Shown: positions 7,482 to 15,587 of the stretch, piece after piece
How the letters are laid out: each line of letters starts with the position of its first letter
Numbering within the stretch: the first letter of the stretch is position 1
Assembly: GCA_033791545.1 (NCBI GenBank)
Contig: JASJGL010000142.1
Span: 1 to 23,238 of the forward strand
Length of the DNA stretch: 23,238 bases
Reading direction: 5' to 3'
DNA from: Antarcticimicrobium sp033791545
GTDB taxonomy: Bacteria; Pseudomonadota; Alphaproteobacteria; Rhodobacterales; Rhodobacteraceae
Made by a program: the position numbers and the translations under genes
The notes under the pieces: generated by a model
Databases searched by the model: none
Seen by the model: only the letters and a program-made list of their open reading frames with translations
What the model was told of the DNA's origin: nothing

Positions 7482-7987
7482 CCCGAACCCTGATTTTGAC
7501 CCGCCACACCAAATCGAGTTGGGACACCGCCGATATGTTGGATCAGGACCGCCCGCTGAACGCGCGGGGCCGCCGCTCGGCCCGGGCCCTTGGCGAATGG
7601 CTGCGCAGCAAAGGGCTGACCCCCGATCAGGTGCTTTGCTCCTCAGCCCGGCGCACCCGCGAAACCTATGATCGGATGGGCTTTGACACCGCCGCCGAAG
7701 TGACCGACGATCTCTATCTGGTGGATGCCAACCGCATCCTGCGGGTGCTGAGCGAGGCCAGCGGCGAAACCGTGCTGCTGCTGGGCCACAACCCGGGCAT
7801 CGCCCTGTTCGCCGCCGAGATCCTCGCCGTCCCCCCCGATCACCCGAAATTCGACACCTATCCCACCGGTGCCACGCTGATCGCCCGCTTCGACATCGAC
7901 AGTTGGGACAGGATCGCTTGGCGCGGCGGCGATCTGGTGGATTTCACCGTCCCGCGTGATCTGCTCGGCGAGCAGGCCGACAGCTGA
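7478..7987 (+). CDS. SixA-type histidine phosphatase family protein
   Basis: The 169-residue protein belongs to the histidine phosphatase (phosphoglycerate-mutase-like) superfamily, short SixA branch. The catalytic segment is LTRHTKSSW with Arg9 and His10. LNARGRRSARALG follows at about 27-39, CSSARRTRETY at about 53-63, and GHNPG holds the second catalytic histidine. SixA of E. coli removes phosphate from phosphohistidine in signalling or PTS proteins; the substrate here cannot be told. The start at 7478 overlaps the stop of the iron-sulfur gene (ATGA), and the frame upstream of it is only a shadow of that gene. The stop TGA at 7985-7987 abuts the convergent terminator. Phosphohistidine phosphatase activity is a family-based inference. 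Confidence 0.88.
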   Translation: MTRTLILTRHTKSSWDTADMLDQDRPLNARGRRSARALGEWLRSKGLTPDQVLCSSARRTRETYDRMGFDTAAEVTDDLYLVDANRILRVLSEASGETVLLLGHNPGIALFAAEILAVPPDHPKFDTYPTGATLIARFDIDSWDRIAWRGGDLVDFTVPRDLLGEQADS

Positions 7988-8014
7988 AAAAGGCCGGGCA
8001 CATTGCCCGGCCTT
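7987..8014. terminator. Bidirectional intrinsic terminator between converging genes
   Basis: A perfect 11-bp stem (7990-8000 with 8004-8014) with a 3-base loop separates the histidine phosphatase gene and aapP, which converge here. Read from the minus strand it is followed by TTTTT (7987-7991 region), a good terminator for the aap transcript. On the plus strand it is followed by CTCAATTGTCTT, a weaker tail. It begins right at the stop codon of the phosphatase gene. Confidence 0.85.
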
Positions 8015-8051
8015 CTCAATTGTCTTCCACAGGCTCTCTCAATGGCCCAGT

Positions 8052-8843
8052 TCAGTGGCCCAGAATCTGGCTCAGGAACAGCTTGGTCCGCTCGCTTTGC
8101 GGGTTGTTAAAGAACTCTTCCGGCTCGTTCTGTTCCACGATCTGGCCCTGATCCATAAAGATGACCCGGTTCGCCACCTGACGGGCAAAGCCCATCTCAT
8201 GGGTGACGCACAGCATGGTCATCCCCTCCTCGGCCAGTTCGATCATGGTGTCGAGCACCTCTTTGATCATCTCCGGGTCCAGCGCCGAGGTCGGTTCGTC
8301 AAACAGCATGATCCGCGGCATCATGCATAGGCTGCGCGCGATCGCCACCCGCTGCTGCTGCCCCCCGGACAGCTGACCAGGGTATTTGTTGGCCTGATCG
8401 GGGATCTTGACCTTTTCAAGGAAATGCATGGCCCGCTCCACCGCCTCTTTGCGGGGGGTCTTGCGCACCCAGATCGGCGCCAGCGTACAGTTTTCCAGAA
8501 TCGTCAGATGCGGGAACAGGTTGAAGTGCTGGAACACCATCCCGACCTCGGATCGGATCTTGTCGATGTTCTTGAGGTCATTGGACAATTCCGTGCCGTC
8601 GACGGTGATCTTGCCCTGCTGGTGTTCCTCCAGCGCGTTGATGCAGCGGATTAGGGTCGATTTGCCCGATCCCGACGGGCCGGCGATAACAATCCGCTCG
8701 CCAGAGTTGACCGTCAGGTTGATGTCGCGCAGCACGTGAAAGGTCCCGTACCACTTGTTCATGTTGATGATCTCAACAGCAACCTCATCCGAGACTTGCA
8801 TCTTGGAGCGGTCGATTTCACGATCGATAGCCAAGTCAGCCAT
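8052..8843 (-). CDS. aapP: AapP/BztD amino-acid ABC transporter ATP-binding protein
   Basis: This is the ATPase that powers uptake of polar amino acids across the inner membrane with AapQ and AapM. Its 263 residues contain Walker A GPSGSGKS (55-62), the Q-loop glutamine at about 105, signature LSGGQQQR (158-165), Walker B IMLFDEP (178-184) and the switch histidine at 215 (VTHE). These are the motifs of the PAAT/GlnQ-type importers. The start lies 12 bases after the aapM stop, with AAGGAA overlapping that stop as ribosome site. It is the last gene of the aapJ-aapQ-aapM-aapP cluster and is followed by the convergent terminator. In Rhodobacter the equivalent is BztD (glutamate, glutamine, aspartate, asparagine). 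Substrate range is inferred from family and order. Confidence 0.95.
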   Translation of the reverse strand: MADLAIDREIDRSKMQVSDEVAVEIINMNKWYGTFHVLRDINLTVNSGERIVIAGPSGSGKSTLIRCINALEEHQQGKITVDGTELSNDLKNIDKIRSEVGMVFQHFNLFPHLTILENCTLAPIWVRKTPRKEAVERAMHFLEKVKIPDQANKYPGQLSGGQQQRVAIARSLCMMPRIMLFDEPTSALDPEMIKEVLDTMIELAEEGMTMLCVTHEMGFARQVANRVIFMDQGQIVEQNEPEEFFNNPQSERTKLFLSQILGH

Positions 8844-8855
8844 GGTTCAAATTCC

Positions 8856-10163
8856 TTACTTGTGGCTGGTCTGAAGCTTGCGCTCCAGATACATGGAATA
8901 GCGGGACATGCCGAAGCAGACGACGAAGAACAGCAGTGCGATAAAGCCATACAGCTCCCACACGATGCCGTTCCAGTTGGCGTCCGCCCTGATGGCATTC
9001 GACAGACCCAGCGGATCAAGAAGCCCGATGATCGAGACCAGCGTGGTGTCCTTGAACACCCCGATAAAGGTCGAGACGATGCCGGGGATCGAGATTTTCA
9101 GCGCCTGCGGCATGATGATCAGCCGCTGCGCCTGCCAATAGTTCAGCCCCAGCGAATCGGCGCCCTCGTACTGCCCCTTGGGCAGCGCGGCGAGCCCGCC
9201 GCGGATCACCTCGGCCATATAGGCCGACGCGAACAGCGTCACCATGATCAGCACCCGCAGGATGATGTCGAAATCAGTCCCCGGCGGCATGAAGATATTG
9301 AGCAGGGTCGAGGCCACGAACAACAGCGTGATCAGCGGCACGCCGCGAATGAACTCGATAAAGCCGACGCAGAGGTATTTCACGATCATCAGGTCCGATC
9401 GCCGCCCCAGCGCCAGAACGATGCCCAACGGCAGTGAACAGGCGATGGCGACGACCCCGATGGTGATCGACAACATGAACCCGCCAAACCTGCGGCTTAC
9501 AACCGGTTCAAGCCCGATCGCCAGGATACTGTCCAGCGCCGAGATCGCGAGCCCCGACAGCACCAGCCACCAGATCAAGGCCGCCGCAACGCCGCCGATC
9601 AGGCCGGCAAGGCTGCTCATGGTGTCCGAGATCAGGCGATAGACCATGTAGCCGATGCCAAATCCCGCCGCAGCCGAGAGCGGCCCCCAGATGGTGCCCC
9701 CCCACAGAAGCCAGGGAAAGATGAACGGATAGGCGAGCGAGAAATACAGCATCTTGCGCGGCACCTTGTCCGAAAACAGGACCGGCGCCAGCGCCACCGC
9801 CAGCAGGACAAACGACAGGATCGGGCGCCAGTACTCTTCGCTGGGATAAAACCCGAACATCAGCTGAACCCAACGCTCGCGGATCACCCCCCAACAGGCG
9901 CCGCCATGACCATCGTTGTGACCAGCGGCCGCCAGCATGTCGCGGCACTCGCCCAACGAGGTGCCGTTCCAGGTCGGCGACAGCACCCAGGGGATGATTG
10001 CCGCCAGCAAAAAGTACACCACCGCCAGCGAGGCCAGCGTCAGCACCGTGTTGAACACCCCCGAAAACAGGTTGGTGCGCGCCCAGCCGATGGCACCGGC
10101 CGAGGTCACCGGCGGAGCCTTTTCGGGCAGGATTTCCGTGCGGACGAAAGAAACTTCGGTCAT
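8856..10163 (-). CDS. aapM: AapM/BztC amino-acid ABC transporter permease
   Basis: One of the two membrane subunits of the general L-amino-acid importer. The 435 residues are much longer than a typical HisM-type permease. An N-terminal membrane segment is at about 38-60. A periplasmic stretch with Cys73 and Cys90 follows, with several further helices at about 115-210. The conserved binding-protein-dependent permease domain occupies about 225-430. The ATPase-contact loop is EVIRGGLAALPKGQYEGADS (318-337). The long N-terminal half is the normal feature of the Aap/Bzt branch. The start is one base after the aapQ stop, with a GGAGG ribosome site inside the end of aapQ, so the two permeases should be made in equal amounts. 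Confidence 0.94.
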   Translation of the reverse strand: MTEVSFVRTEILPEKAPPVTSAGAIGWARTNLFSGVFNTVLTLASLAVVYFLLAAIIPWVLSPTWNGTSLGECRDMLAAAGHNDGHGGACWGVIRERWVQLMFGFYPSEEYWRPILSFVLLAVALAPVLFSDKVPRKMLYFSLAYPFIFPWLLWGGTIWGPLSAAAGFGIGYMVYRLISDTMSSLAGLIGGVAAALIWWLVLSGLAISALDSILAIGLEPVVSRRFGGFMLSITIGVVAIACSLPLGIVLALGRRSDLMIVKYLCVGFIEFIRGVPLITLLFVASTLLNIFMPPGTDFDIILRVLIMVTLFASAYMAEVIRGGLAALPKGQYEGADSLGLNYWQAQRLIIMPQALKISIPGIVSTFIGVFKDTTLVSIIGLLDPLGLSNAIRADANWNGIVWELYGFIALLFFVVCFGMSRYSMYLERKLQTSHK

Positions 10164-10164
10164 C

Positions 10165-11433
10165 TCAGCGCTCCTCCAGCTTTACGGATTCGTTGTACCA
10201 GTTCATCACGGTCGAAATGCTCAGGCTGATGATCAGATAGATCAGCATCAACAACAGAACACATTCCAGCTCTCGACCGGTCTGGTTCATGGTGATGCCG
10301 CCCAATGTCCCGGTGATATCCATATACCCCACTGCGATCGCCAGAGACGAGTTCTTGGTCAGGTTCAGATATTGCGAAATCAGCGGCGGCACGATCACCC
10401 GCAGCGCCTGCGGCAGGATCACCAGCGACATGATCCGGTTCGACCGCAGACCCAGCGCCGAGGCCGCCTCGGTCTGGCCACTGGAGATCGCCATGATGCC
10501 AGATCGCACGATTTCGGCCACGAAAGCCGCCGTGTAAAGCGACAGCGCCAACCACAAGGCGATCAGCGAATTGCGCATATGTGTCCCACCCGAGAAGTTG
10601 AACCCTTTCAACTCCGGATGGCCCAGATAAAATCCCAGCGCGGCCAGAACGATGACCAGCGGCACCACGATCACGCCCAGCCGCAGATACCAGGTGGTCG
10701 GTCGATCACCGGTGCTTTCCTGAATGCGGTCGGCCCGGCGCTTGATGAATTGCGACGCCCAGATGCCGCCGATCAGCACCGCCAGAACAACGATCAGATC
10801 AAGGCTGACATTGAACCGCAGGCTTGACTCGCCCAGCAGGTGAATGTCCCCAAGGCTGCGCGAAAACAGCGGTTCGGGGATATAGACCCCGCGATTGGTC
10901 AGCGCCACAGTGTCGCCCAGCAACATGCTCGCCGTGGCGTTGTCGCCGCGAAACGCCCGTGGCGCCGGCAAGGTCTCGATCATGACCGCCATGATGAACA
11001 CGATCCACAGCAGAACCGGCACATTACGGAACATTTCCACATAGACTGTCATCAGCCGGGAAATCAGCCAGTTGTTCGACAGGCGCAAAACACCCACCGT
11101 AACGCCAAGCACTGTGGCCGTCGCACAGCCAAGCGCGGCCACGACAAGCGTGTTCAAAAGCCCGATCAGCGCCGCCCGCAGATGGGTGTCTTGTGAATCG
11201 TAATCCAACAGGCGCTGGTTGATGTCATAGCCGGCTGATTCACCGAAAAAACCGAAATCGATCGGCTTGCCCAGTTCGGCCAGGTTCTGGGCGGTGTTGC
11301 TGATCAGCCAAGCCGCCAAAAGCATGAAGCAAAGCAGCGCGATCACCTGAAAAGTCGCCGAACGGTAGCGCGTATCGTACAGCAGCATGGACAGCCGGAA
11401 CTGCTCCTTCGGCGGGTCAGTAAGTAGTGTCAT
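10165..11433 (-). CDS. aapQ: AapQ/BztB amino-acid ABC transporter permease
   Basis: The partner permease of AapM, 422 residues. A first membrane segment lies at about 27-46, then a periplasmic stretch. The permease domain starts at about 85 (HLRAALIGLLNTLVVAAL). It is interrupted by an insert at about 155-250, which separates the parts of the usual fold. The ATPase-contact loop EIVRSGIMAISSGQTEAASA is at 307-326, and the C-terminal helices end in NESVKLEER. The split domain is typical of BztB/AapQ. The ATG at 11433 has only a weak GGGGA-type ribosome site about 10 bases upstream. The gene lies 135 bases after aapJ with a terminator hairpin in between, so its expression probably depends on read-through or a separate weak promoter. 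Confidence 0.94.
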   Translation of the reverse strand: MTLLTDPPKEQFRLSMLLYDTRYRSATFQVIALLCFMLLAAWLISNTAQNLAELGKPIDFGFFGESAGYDINQRLLDYDSQDTHLRAALIGLLNTLVVAALGCATATVLGVTVGVLRLSNNWLISRLMTVYVEMFRNVPVLLWIVFIMAVMIETLPAPRAFRGDNATASMLLGDTVALTNRGVYIPEPLFSRSLGDIHLLGESSLRFNVSLDLIVVLAVLIGGIWASQFIKRRADRIQESTGDRPTTWYLRLGVIVVPLVIVLAALGFYLGHPELKGFNFSGGTHMRNSLIALWLALSLYTAAFVAEIVRSGIMAISSGQTEAASALGLRSNRIMSLVILPQALRVIVPPLISQYLNLTKNSSLAIAVGYMDITGTLGGITMNQTGRELECVLLLMLIYLIISLSISTVMNWYNESVKLEER

Positions 11434-11519
11434 GACCGATGGTTCCCCGTGGCGCCCCGGTCTCTCCTCCGGCAGGGTTTCCCCCCGCTCCGCGAAAACC
11501 GGACCAATTGTTATATTTG

Positions 11520-11555
11520 AAAAAATAAAAAAGGGCGCGGAATAATCCGCGCCCT
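11520..11555 (-). terminator. Intrinsic terminator/attenuator between aapJ and aapQ
   Basis: On the minus strand a perfect 10-bp GC-rich stem (11546-11555 with 11532-11541) with a 4-base loop follows the aapJ stop by 13 bases. It is then followed by TTTTTTATTTTTT. This is the strongest terminator in the window, yet it sits inside the transporter cluster. Partial termination here would yield more binding protein than permease and ATPase, as commonly seen in ABC importers. A TATAAC box on the minus strand just beyond (11510-11515) might be a -10 for aapQMP, but no -35 is visible. Confidence 0.85.
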
Positions 11556-11568
11556 GATCTTGTGTCTC

Positions 11569-12585
11569 TTAGCGGAACGGCGGTGCGTAGAGCAGGCCAC
11601 CATTGGTCCACTGCGCGTTCAGACCACGCCCCAGACCAACCGGGGAATTCTCACCGATGTTCTTGGCAAAGATTTCACCATAGTTGCCGTTGGCGGCAAT
11701 CGCCCGCTTGGCCCATTCCTTGTCCAGGCCCAGCATTTCACCCAAGGTGCCTTCGGTGCCCAACAGACGGTTGATTTCCGGGTTGTTGGTCCCCTTGGCC
11801 AGCTCTTCGATATTGGCCGAGGTCACGCCATATTCTTCAGCGGCAATCAGCGCGTTGAGGGTCCAGCGCGCAATGTCGCCCCACTCGTTGTCGCCATGGC
11901 GAACAAGCGGGCCCAGCGGCTCTTTCGAAATGATCTCCGGCAGGATTATGTGCTCGCCGGGGTTTTCAAAGGTGGCGCGAGTTGCGGCCAGACCGGAGGC
12001 GTCGGTGGTGTACACGTCGCAGGCACCGGCAAGGTACTGCTGCTGCGCCTCGGCATTTGTTTCGATCGGCACCGGCTCATAGCTGATGTTGTTCGAGCGG
12101 AAGAAGTCCGCCAGGTTCAGCTCGGTGGTGGTGCCGGTCTGGATACAAACGGTCGCGCCGTCCAGTTCCTTGGCCGAAGACACGCCCAGGCTTTTGGGAA
12201 CCATAAAGCCCTGACCGTCGTAATAGTTCACGCCGATGAATTCGAACTTCAGATCGACATCACGCGAGAAGGTCCAGGTCGTGTTGCGGGCCAGCAGGTC
12301 GATTTCGCCCGAAGCCAGCGCGGTAAAGCGCGTCTTGCCCGTTGTCGGCACGAATTCAACCGCGTTCTGATCGCCCAGAACCGCCGCAGCAACCGCACGG
12401 CAGATGGCCACGTCGAACCCGTTCCAGACCCCGTTGGCATCCGGAGCGGCAAAACCGACCAGGCCAGTTGTCACGCCACAGTTCAGCTTACCGCGGGCTT
12501 TGACATCATCCATCGTCCCCGCGGCGGCTACGCCAGCCACTAGGCCAGCGACGGTCAACGCGCCCAAAAATACGGATTTATTCAT
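11569..12585 (-). CDS. aapJ: AapJ/BztA periplasmic amino-acid-binding protein
   Basis: The soluble receptor that captures amino acids in the periplasm and delivers them to AapQM. From ATG 12585 it has 338 residues. The signal peptide MNKSVFLGALTVAGLVAGVAAAG is probably cleaved at about residue 22. The solute-binding fold contains GFDVAICRAVAAAVLGD, the ligand-site region TRFTALASGEIDLLARNTTW and a paired cysteine (GACDVYTTD). The end is NGGLLYAPPFR, typical of the family. The frame is open 41 codons further upstream, but the chosen start directly follows a GAGGTG ribosome site and begins the signal peptide. It is the first gene of the transporter cluster and is followed by a strong terminator-like hairpin. 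Confidence 0.95.
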   Translation of the reverse strand: MNKSVFLGALTVAGLVAGVAAAGTMDDVKARGKLNCGVTTGLVGFAAPDANGVWNGFDVAICRAVAAAVLGDQNAVEFVPTTGKTRFTALASGEIDLLARNTTWTFSRDVDLKFEFIGVNYYDGQGFMVPKSLGVSSAKELDGATVCIQTGTTTELNLADFFRSNNISYEPVPIETNAEAQQQYLAGACDVYTTDASGLAATRATFENPGEHIILPEIISKEPLGPLVRHGDNEWGDIARWTLNALIAAEEYGVTSANIEELAKGTNNPEINRLLGTEGTLGEMLGLDKEWAKRAIAANGNYGEIFAKNIGENSPVGLGRGLNAQWTNGGLLYAPPFR

Positions 12586-12604
12586 TTTCACCTCTTCCTG
12601 ATTT

Positions 12605-12649
12605 ACCGCCTCTTTGTAGGGGCGGTTTCTCCGGCAACACAAACGCCGG
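12605..12649 (-). repeat. Two hairpins in the aapJ leader
   Basis: On the minus strand two stems precede the aapJ ribosome site. One is CCGGC/GCCGG with a 9-base loop (12631-12649). The other is ACCGCC/GGCGGT (arms within 12605-12626), ending about 9 bases before the GAGG core. They could protect the 5' end of an abundant message or modulate initiation. They do not match a riboswitch class I recognise. Confidence 0.4.
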
Positions 12650-12688
12650 TTCATGTACCAAGTGGGGTACTCCCCTTCAGTATGAGTG

Positions 12689-12742
12689 AGTTTGGGCGGA
12701 TTCACCAACGGACGTCAAGGGTTGGATCAGACAATTAGATCC
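12689..12742 (-). promoter_or_regulatory. Candidate aapJ promoter with adjacent palindrome
   Basis: The minus strand has TTGACG (12713-12718) as a possible -35. Eighteen bases on is CAAACT, a poor -10 that matches at three positions. Directly upstream lies the palindrome GGATC-N9-GATCC (12724-12742), a plausible regulator-binding site. The transporter is on a different transcript from the ATP12 gene only if a promoter exists here, and the 209-base gap (12586-12794) favours one. The exact boxes are uncertain. Confidence 0.3.
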
Positions 12743-12794
12743 TCCCCCGCGCGCCAGGGGCCTCATGGAGCAACTGCGCCCAAGCCCTACTCAT

Positions 12795-13499
12795 TCATGC
12801 AAAATCATAGAATCTTTTGGCGTGCAGGAAGGCGTCGCGCTTGTACGCAGCCAGCGCGGTGGCCTCGTCATCGACGCCCCAATGCTCCTCTTGCCACAGT
12901 TCATCAAGCCGCGACAAATCCCACAGCGCCCCGGCATCCCGCCAATCTTGCGCCGCCGCAAATCCCAGCACCAGCGAGCCCGACAGGCTGACCAGATCGT
13001 GAAACGCCGCCAAGCGAAACGCATCAAGCGCATGCACCTGCGCCCGCAGCCGCTCCAGCGCGTCCGGCTGCTGCGGCTGGTGAATCACACCGCTGCGCAG
13101 CTCAAGACGCGCGCCAAGCGCCGTCTCGGCCCACTCCAGCGCCGGGTCCCAGGCCTCGGCCTGCCGCTCCACCAGTTCCTGCGGACTGTCGGCGCGATAG
13201 CACAACAGATCTGAATCGCCATAGGCGGCCAGCATGTCGGCCACCTCGCCATGCTGGGTGCGCACCTTGTCGATCGCCGCATTAGCCGAACGGGTGAACG
13301 GCATCCGGCGCGGGTCGATCTCGCCCTCCTGCGCGGCCCATTCGGCGGCCACGGCCTCGGCCATCTCCCGGGCCGGCAGGCGCAACCGGGCCTTGGCGGG
13401 CGTCTTGATCAGCCGACCGTCCAGCGCCACCGAATATCCATCCGCATCTTTCTCAACGCTCACATCGGTCCAAAACCGCTTCTGCTTCCACTCACTCAT
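12795..13499 (-). CDS. ATP12-family F1-ATPase assembly chaperone
   Basis: The 234-residue protein matches the ATP12 chaperone family, known from mitochondria and alphaproteobacteria, where it helps assemble the F1 alpha subunit. Visible markers are the opening KQKRFWTDVSVEKDADGYSV, LDGRLIKTPAKARLRLP (about 27-43), AVAAEWAAQEGEIDPRRMPF (about 50-69) and TRSANAAIDKV. The C-terminal part is helical and rich in Trp and Asp. The start overlaps the stop of the HAD phosphatase gene by 4 bases (TCAT on the plus strand), so it is the last gene of the crcB-rluC-HAD-ATP12 unit. No ATP synthase gene is in the window. The family itself is a good pointer to Alphaproteobacteria. Confidence 0.93.
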   Translation of the reverse strand: MSEWKQKRFWTDVSVEKDADGYSVALDGRLIKTPAKARLRLPAREMAEAVAAEWAAQEGEIDPRRMPFTRSANAAIDKVRTQHGEVADMLAAYGDSDLLCYRADSPQELVERQAEAWDPALEWAETALGARLELRSGVIHQPQQPDALERLRAQVHALDAFRLAAFHDLVSLSGSLVLGFAAAQDWRDAGALWDLSRLDELWQEEHWGVDDEATALAAYKRDAFLHAKRFYDFA

Positions 13500-14170
13500 G
13501 TCGGGTCTTTCCAGATCTGGGTCAACGCAGAGGGCAGATCCGCGATCCGATCAATCACCCTGCACGCCGCCGTCAATGCCTCGGGGGGGTGATAGCCCCA
13601 ACTCACGCCCAACCCGGCAACACCTGCGGCGCTGGCCATCTCCATGTCATAGCTGGTGTCGCCCACCATCACCGCATCGGCTGCCAGAACCCCGGTGTCC
13701 TCCAGCGCCGCCAGAATCATCGCCGGGTGCGGCTTTGACGGGTGATCATCGGCCACCTGCGTCGTGACAAAATAGCGTTCCAGCCCATGCGCCGCGATCA
13801 ACGCATCAAGGCCGCGGCGCGATTTTCCGGTGGCCACGCCCAGCAACAGCCCGGGCCGCGCCGCCAAGTCCTCCAGCATTTCCAGCGTTCCGGGAAACAG
13901 CGGCGAATGCGCCGCCCCCTGCGCCAGACGATGGCTCTGATAGGCGGCGCGATAGCCCTCGACTAGCTGCGCACGGATATCAAGTGCCAGATCAGGCGCC
14001 AGCCGCAGCATCGCGTGATCCAGCGACAGGCCCACGATCGACAGGATCGCGCCACGATCAGGTACCGCCAGCCCCTGCGCCTCGAACGCCGCCGTCATCG
14101 CCGCGACAATGCTGTGCTGGCTGTCGACAAGCGTTCCGTCCACGTCAAAGATAACCAGTCGCTGGGTCAA
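13496..14170 (-). CDS. HAD-superfamily hydrolase, Gph-like (phosphoglycolate phosphatase type)
   Basis: A 224-residue HAD phosphatase. Motif I is FDVDGT with nucleophile Asp9 and Asp11. Motif II is VATGKS, motif III lysine lies in SKPHP, and motif IV is MVGDTSYDMEMA. A helical cap follows motif I (about 15-85), as in Gph and PpaX. The start is TTG at 14170, overlapping the rluC stop (TTGA). The next in-frame ATG comes at residue 25, after the catalytic aspartates, so the TTG start is needed. Phosphoglycolate is the usual guess, but members act on many small phosphates. The position downstream of a pseudouridine synthase recurs in this family, without a known functional link. Confidence 0.9.
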   Translation of the reverse strand: MTQRLVIFDVDGTLVDSQHSIVAAMTAAFEAQGLAVPDRGAILSIVGLSLDHAMLRLAPDLALDIRAQLVEGYRAAYQSHRLAQGAAHSPLFPGTLEMLEDLAARPGLLLGVATGKSRRGLDALIAAHGLERYFVTTQVADDHPSKPHPAMILAALEDTGVLAADAVMVGDTSYDMEMASAAGVAGLGVSWGYHPPEALTAACRVIDRIADLPSALTQIWKDPT

Positions 14171-15210
14171 CGCAGCGCCTCGAACGGATCATCCTCGGCC
14201 AGATCTTCGCTCCAGCCAAAGGTCTCCCATGTCTGTTTCATATGCTCTGGTAGATCGGCGGTGATCAGAATCGTCTTTTTCGTCTTCGGATGCTCAAAAC
14301 TTAGACTACGGGCGTGCAGATGCAGTTTCTTGCTGATGATGCCACCCAATTGCGCGCCCCAGCCGTCGCCCATGTTCTCTTGCCCCGAGCCGCCATATTT
14401 GCCGTCGCCCACGATCGGATGCCCCATCTCGGCCATATGGGCGCGCAGTTGGTGCGTGCGTCCGGTCAGCGGTTCCATCGCGACCCAGGCCGCGCGCCCC
14501 GCCACGCGATACAGCGTGGCGTACAGCGTATGCGCCCGTTTCGCCCCCGGCGTGCTGTCGATGTCACGCGGATGCACCGCGATCATCTTCTCGCCCTCGC
14601 CCTTGGCACCATGCCCCGAGGCCTTGACCAGACCGGCCTTGATCTCGCCCAGATAGGGAGTCGGCACACCGGCGACCAGCGCCCAATAGATCTTGTGCGT
14701 TGCCCGGTGCCGGAACGCCGCCGTCAGCGCCACCGCCGCCTCCCGCGTGCGCGCCAGCAACAGCACGCCCGAGGTGTCCTTGTCCAACCGATGCACCAGA
14801 CGCGGCTTTTCGTCATAGCCAAAGCACAGCGCCTCGGCCAACCCGTCCACATGTTTGGTCGTGCCGCTGCCGCCCTGCACCGCCAGCCCCGGCGGTTTGT
14901 TCAGCGCAATGATCTGGTCGTCGCGATAGATCACGCAATCCTGGATCATCTTGACGTCCGCATCCGAAACATGCGTGCGCGGCGGTGCCGGTTTGTGATC
15001 GGCGTCCGGCAGCGGCGGGATCCGCACCTGCTGGCCGACCTGCAACCGGGTCGAGGCCTTGACCCGCCCGCCATCGACCCGCAGATCGCCCTTGCGGCAC
15101 ATCTTCTCGATGCGGCCCTGACTGACGTGCGGCAACATGCGCCGCAGCCAGCGGTCCAACCGCTGGTCGCCGTCGCCGTCTTCTACCGTAATCATCTGTA
15201 CGCCACTCAT
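14167..15210 (-). CDS. rluC: RluC/RluD-type 23S rRNA pseudouridine synthase
   Basis: The 347-residue protein isomerises specific uridines in RNA, most likely 23S rRNA. An S4 RNA-binding domain is at about 17-65 (RLDRWLRRMLPHVSQGRIEK). The RluA-family catalytic domain follows with HRLDKDTSG (140-148), where Asp143 is the catalytic aspartate. RTHQLRAHMAEMGHPIVGD lies downstream. The length and S4 domain place it with RluC/RluD rather than RluA; the specific target site is not determined. The start at 15210 overlaps the crcB stop by 4 bases (ATGA), and the stop overlaps the TTG start of the HAD gene. Confidence 0.93.
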   Translation of the reverse strand: MSGVQMITVEDGDGDQRLDRWLRRMLPHVSQGRIEKMCRKGDLRVDGGRVKASTRLQVGQQVRIPPLPDADHKPAPPRTHVSDADVKMIQDCVIYRDDQIIALNKPPGLAVQGGSGTTKHVDGLAEALCFGYDEKPRLVHRLDKDTSGVLLLARTREAAVALTAAFRHRATHKIYWALVAGVPTPYLGEIKAGLVKASGHGAKGEGEKMIAVHPRDIDSTPGAKRAHTLYATLYRVAGRAAWVAMEPLTGRTHQLRAHMAEMGHPIVGDGKYGGSGQENMGDGWGAQLGGIISKKLHLHARSLSFEHPKTKKTILITADLPEHMKQTWETFGWSEDLAEDDPFEALR

Positions 15211-15587
15211 GCCAACACTCCACGCGTCAAAATCATACCCAGTGCAAGCGCCAGAATTGACACCACCACCGACAGCAGCACATACAGCGCCGCCTGCCCC
15301 AAATCGCCGCGTTCGATCAGGTTCACGGCCTCCAGCGAAAAGGTCGAAAACGTGGTGAACCCGCCAAGCATCCCGGTCATCACCAGCGGGCTCAGATGCG
15401 TCAGCCCCTTGTGCGCCGCCACCACGACAAAAACCCCCATCAGAAGAGAGCCCAGAATATTCACGATCACGATCGCCACGGGAAAACTGGTATGCCCAAG
15501 CAGCCGCAGAAGTCCGAGCCCCGCGAGATAGCGCAATGTCGCGCCAAGCGCACCGCCCAGTGCCACGAATGAAACCGTTTGCATCAT
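15207..15587 (-). CDS. crcB: CrcB (Fluc) fluoride ion channel
   Basis: CrcB is a small dual-topology membrane protein that lets fluoride leave the cell. With the start at 15587 it has 126 residues and four membrane segments. The family signatures are present: GGALGATLRYLAG near the N-terminus, the pore asparagine in VNILGSLLMG, and GGFTTFSTFSLEA. No clear ribosome site marks the start. ATG at 15584, or GTG at 15608 (133 residues), are alternatives. I chose 15587 because it gives the usual length. The 109-base gap upstream contains no fluoride-riboswitch-like sequence that I could recognise. The gene is followed directly by rluC with a 4-base overlap. Confidence 0.92.
   Translation of the reverse strand: MMQTVSFVALGGALGATLRYLAGLGLLRLLGHTSFPVAIVIVNILGSLLMGVFVVVAAHKGLTHLSPLVMTGMLGGFTTFSTFSLEAVNLIERGDLGQAALYVLLSVVVSILALALGMILTRGVLA

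Noticed and set aside
12586..12708. Extension of aapJ to an earlier in-frame start at 12708.
   Set aside because: It would put 41 unrelated residues before a clear signal peptide, while the inner ATG has a strong ribosome site.
14314..15531. A 405-codon plus-strand frame antisense to rluC and crcB.
   Set aside because: Same shadow composition; the minus-strand genes are clearly real and tightly overlapping.
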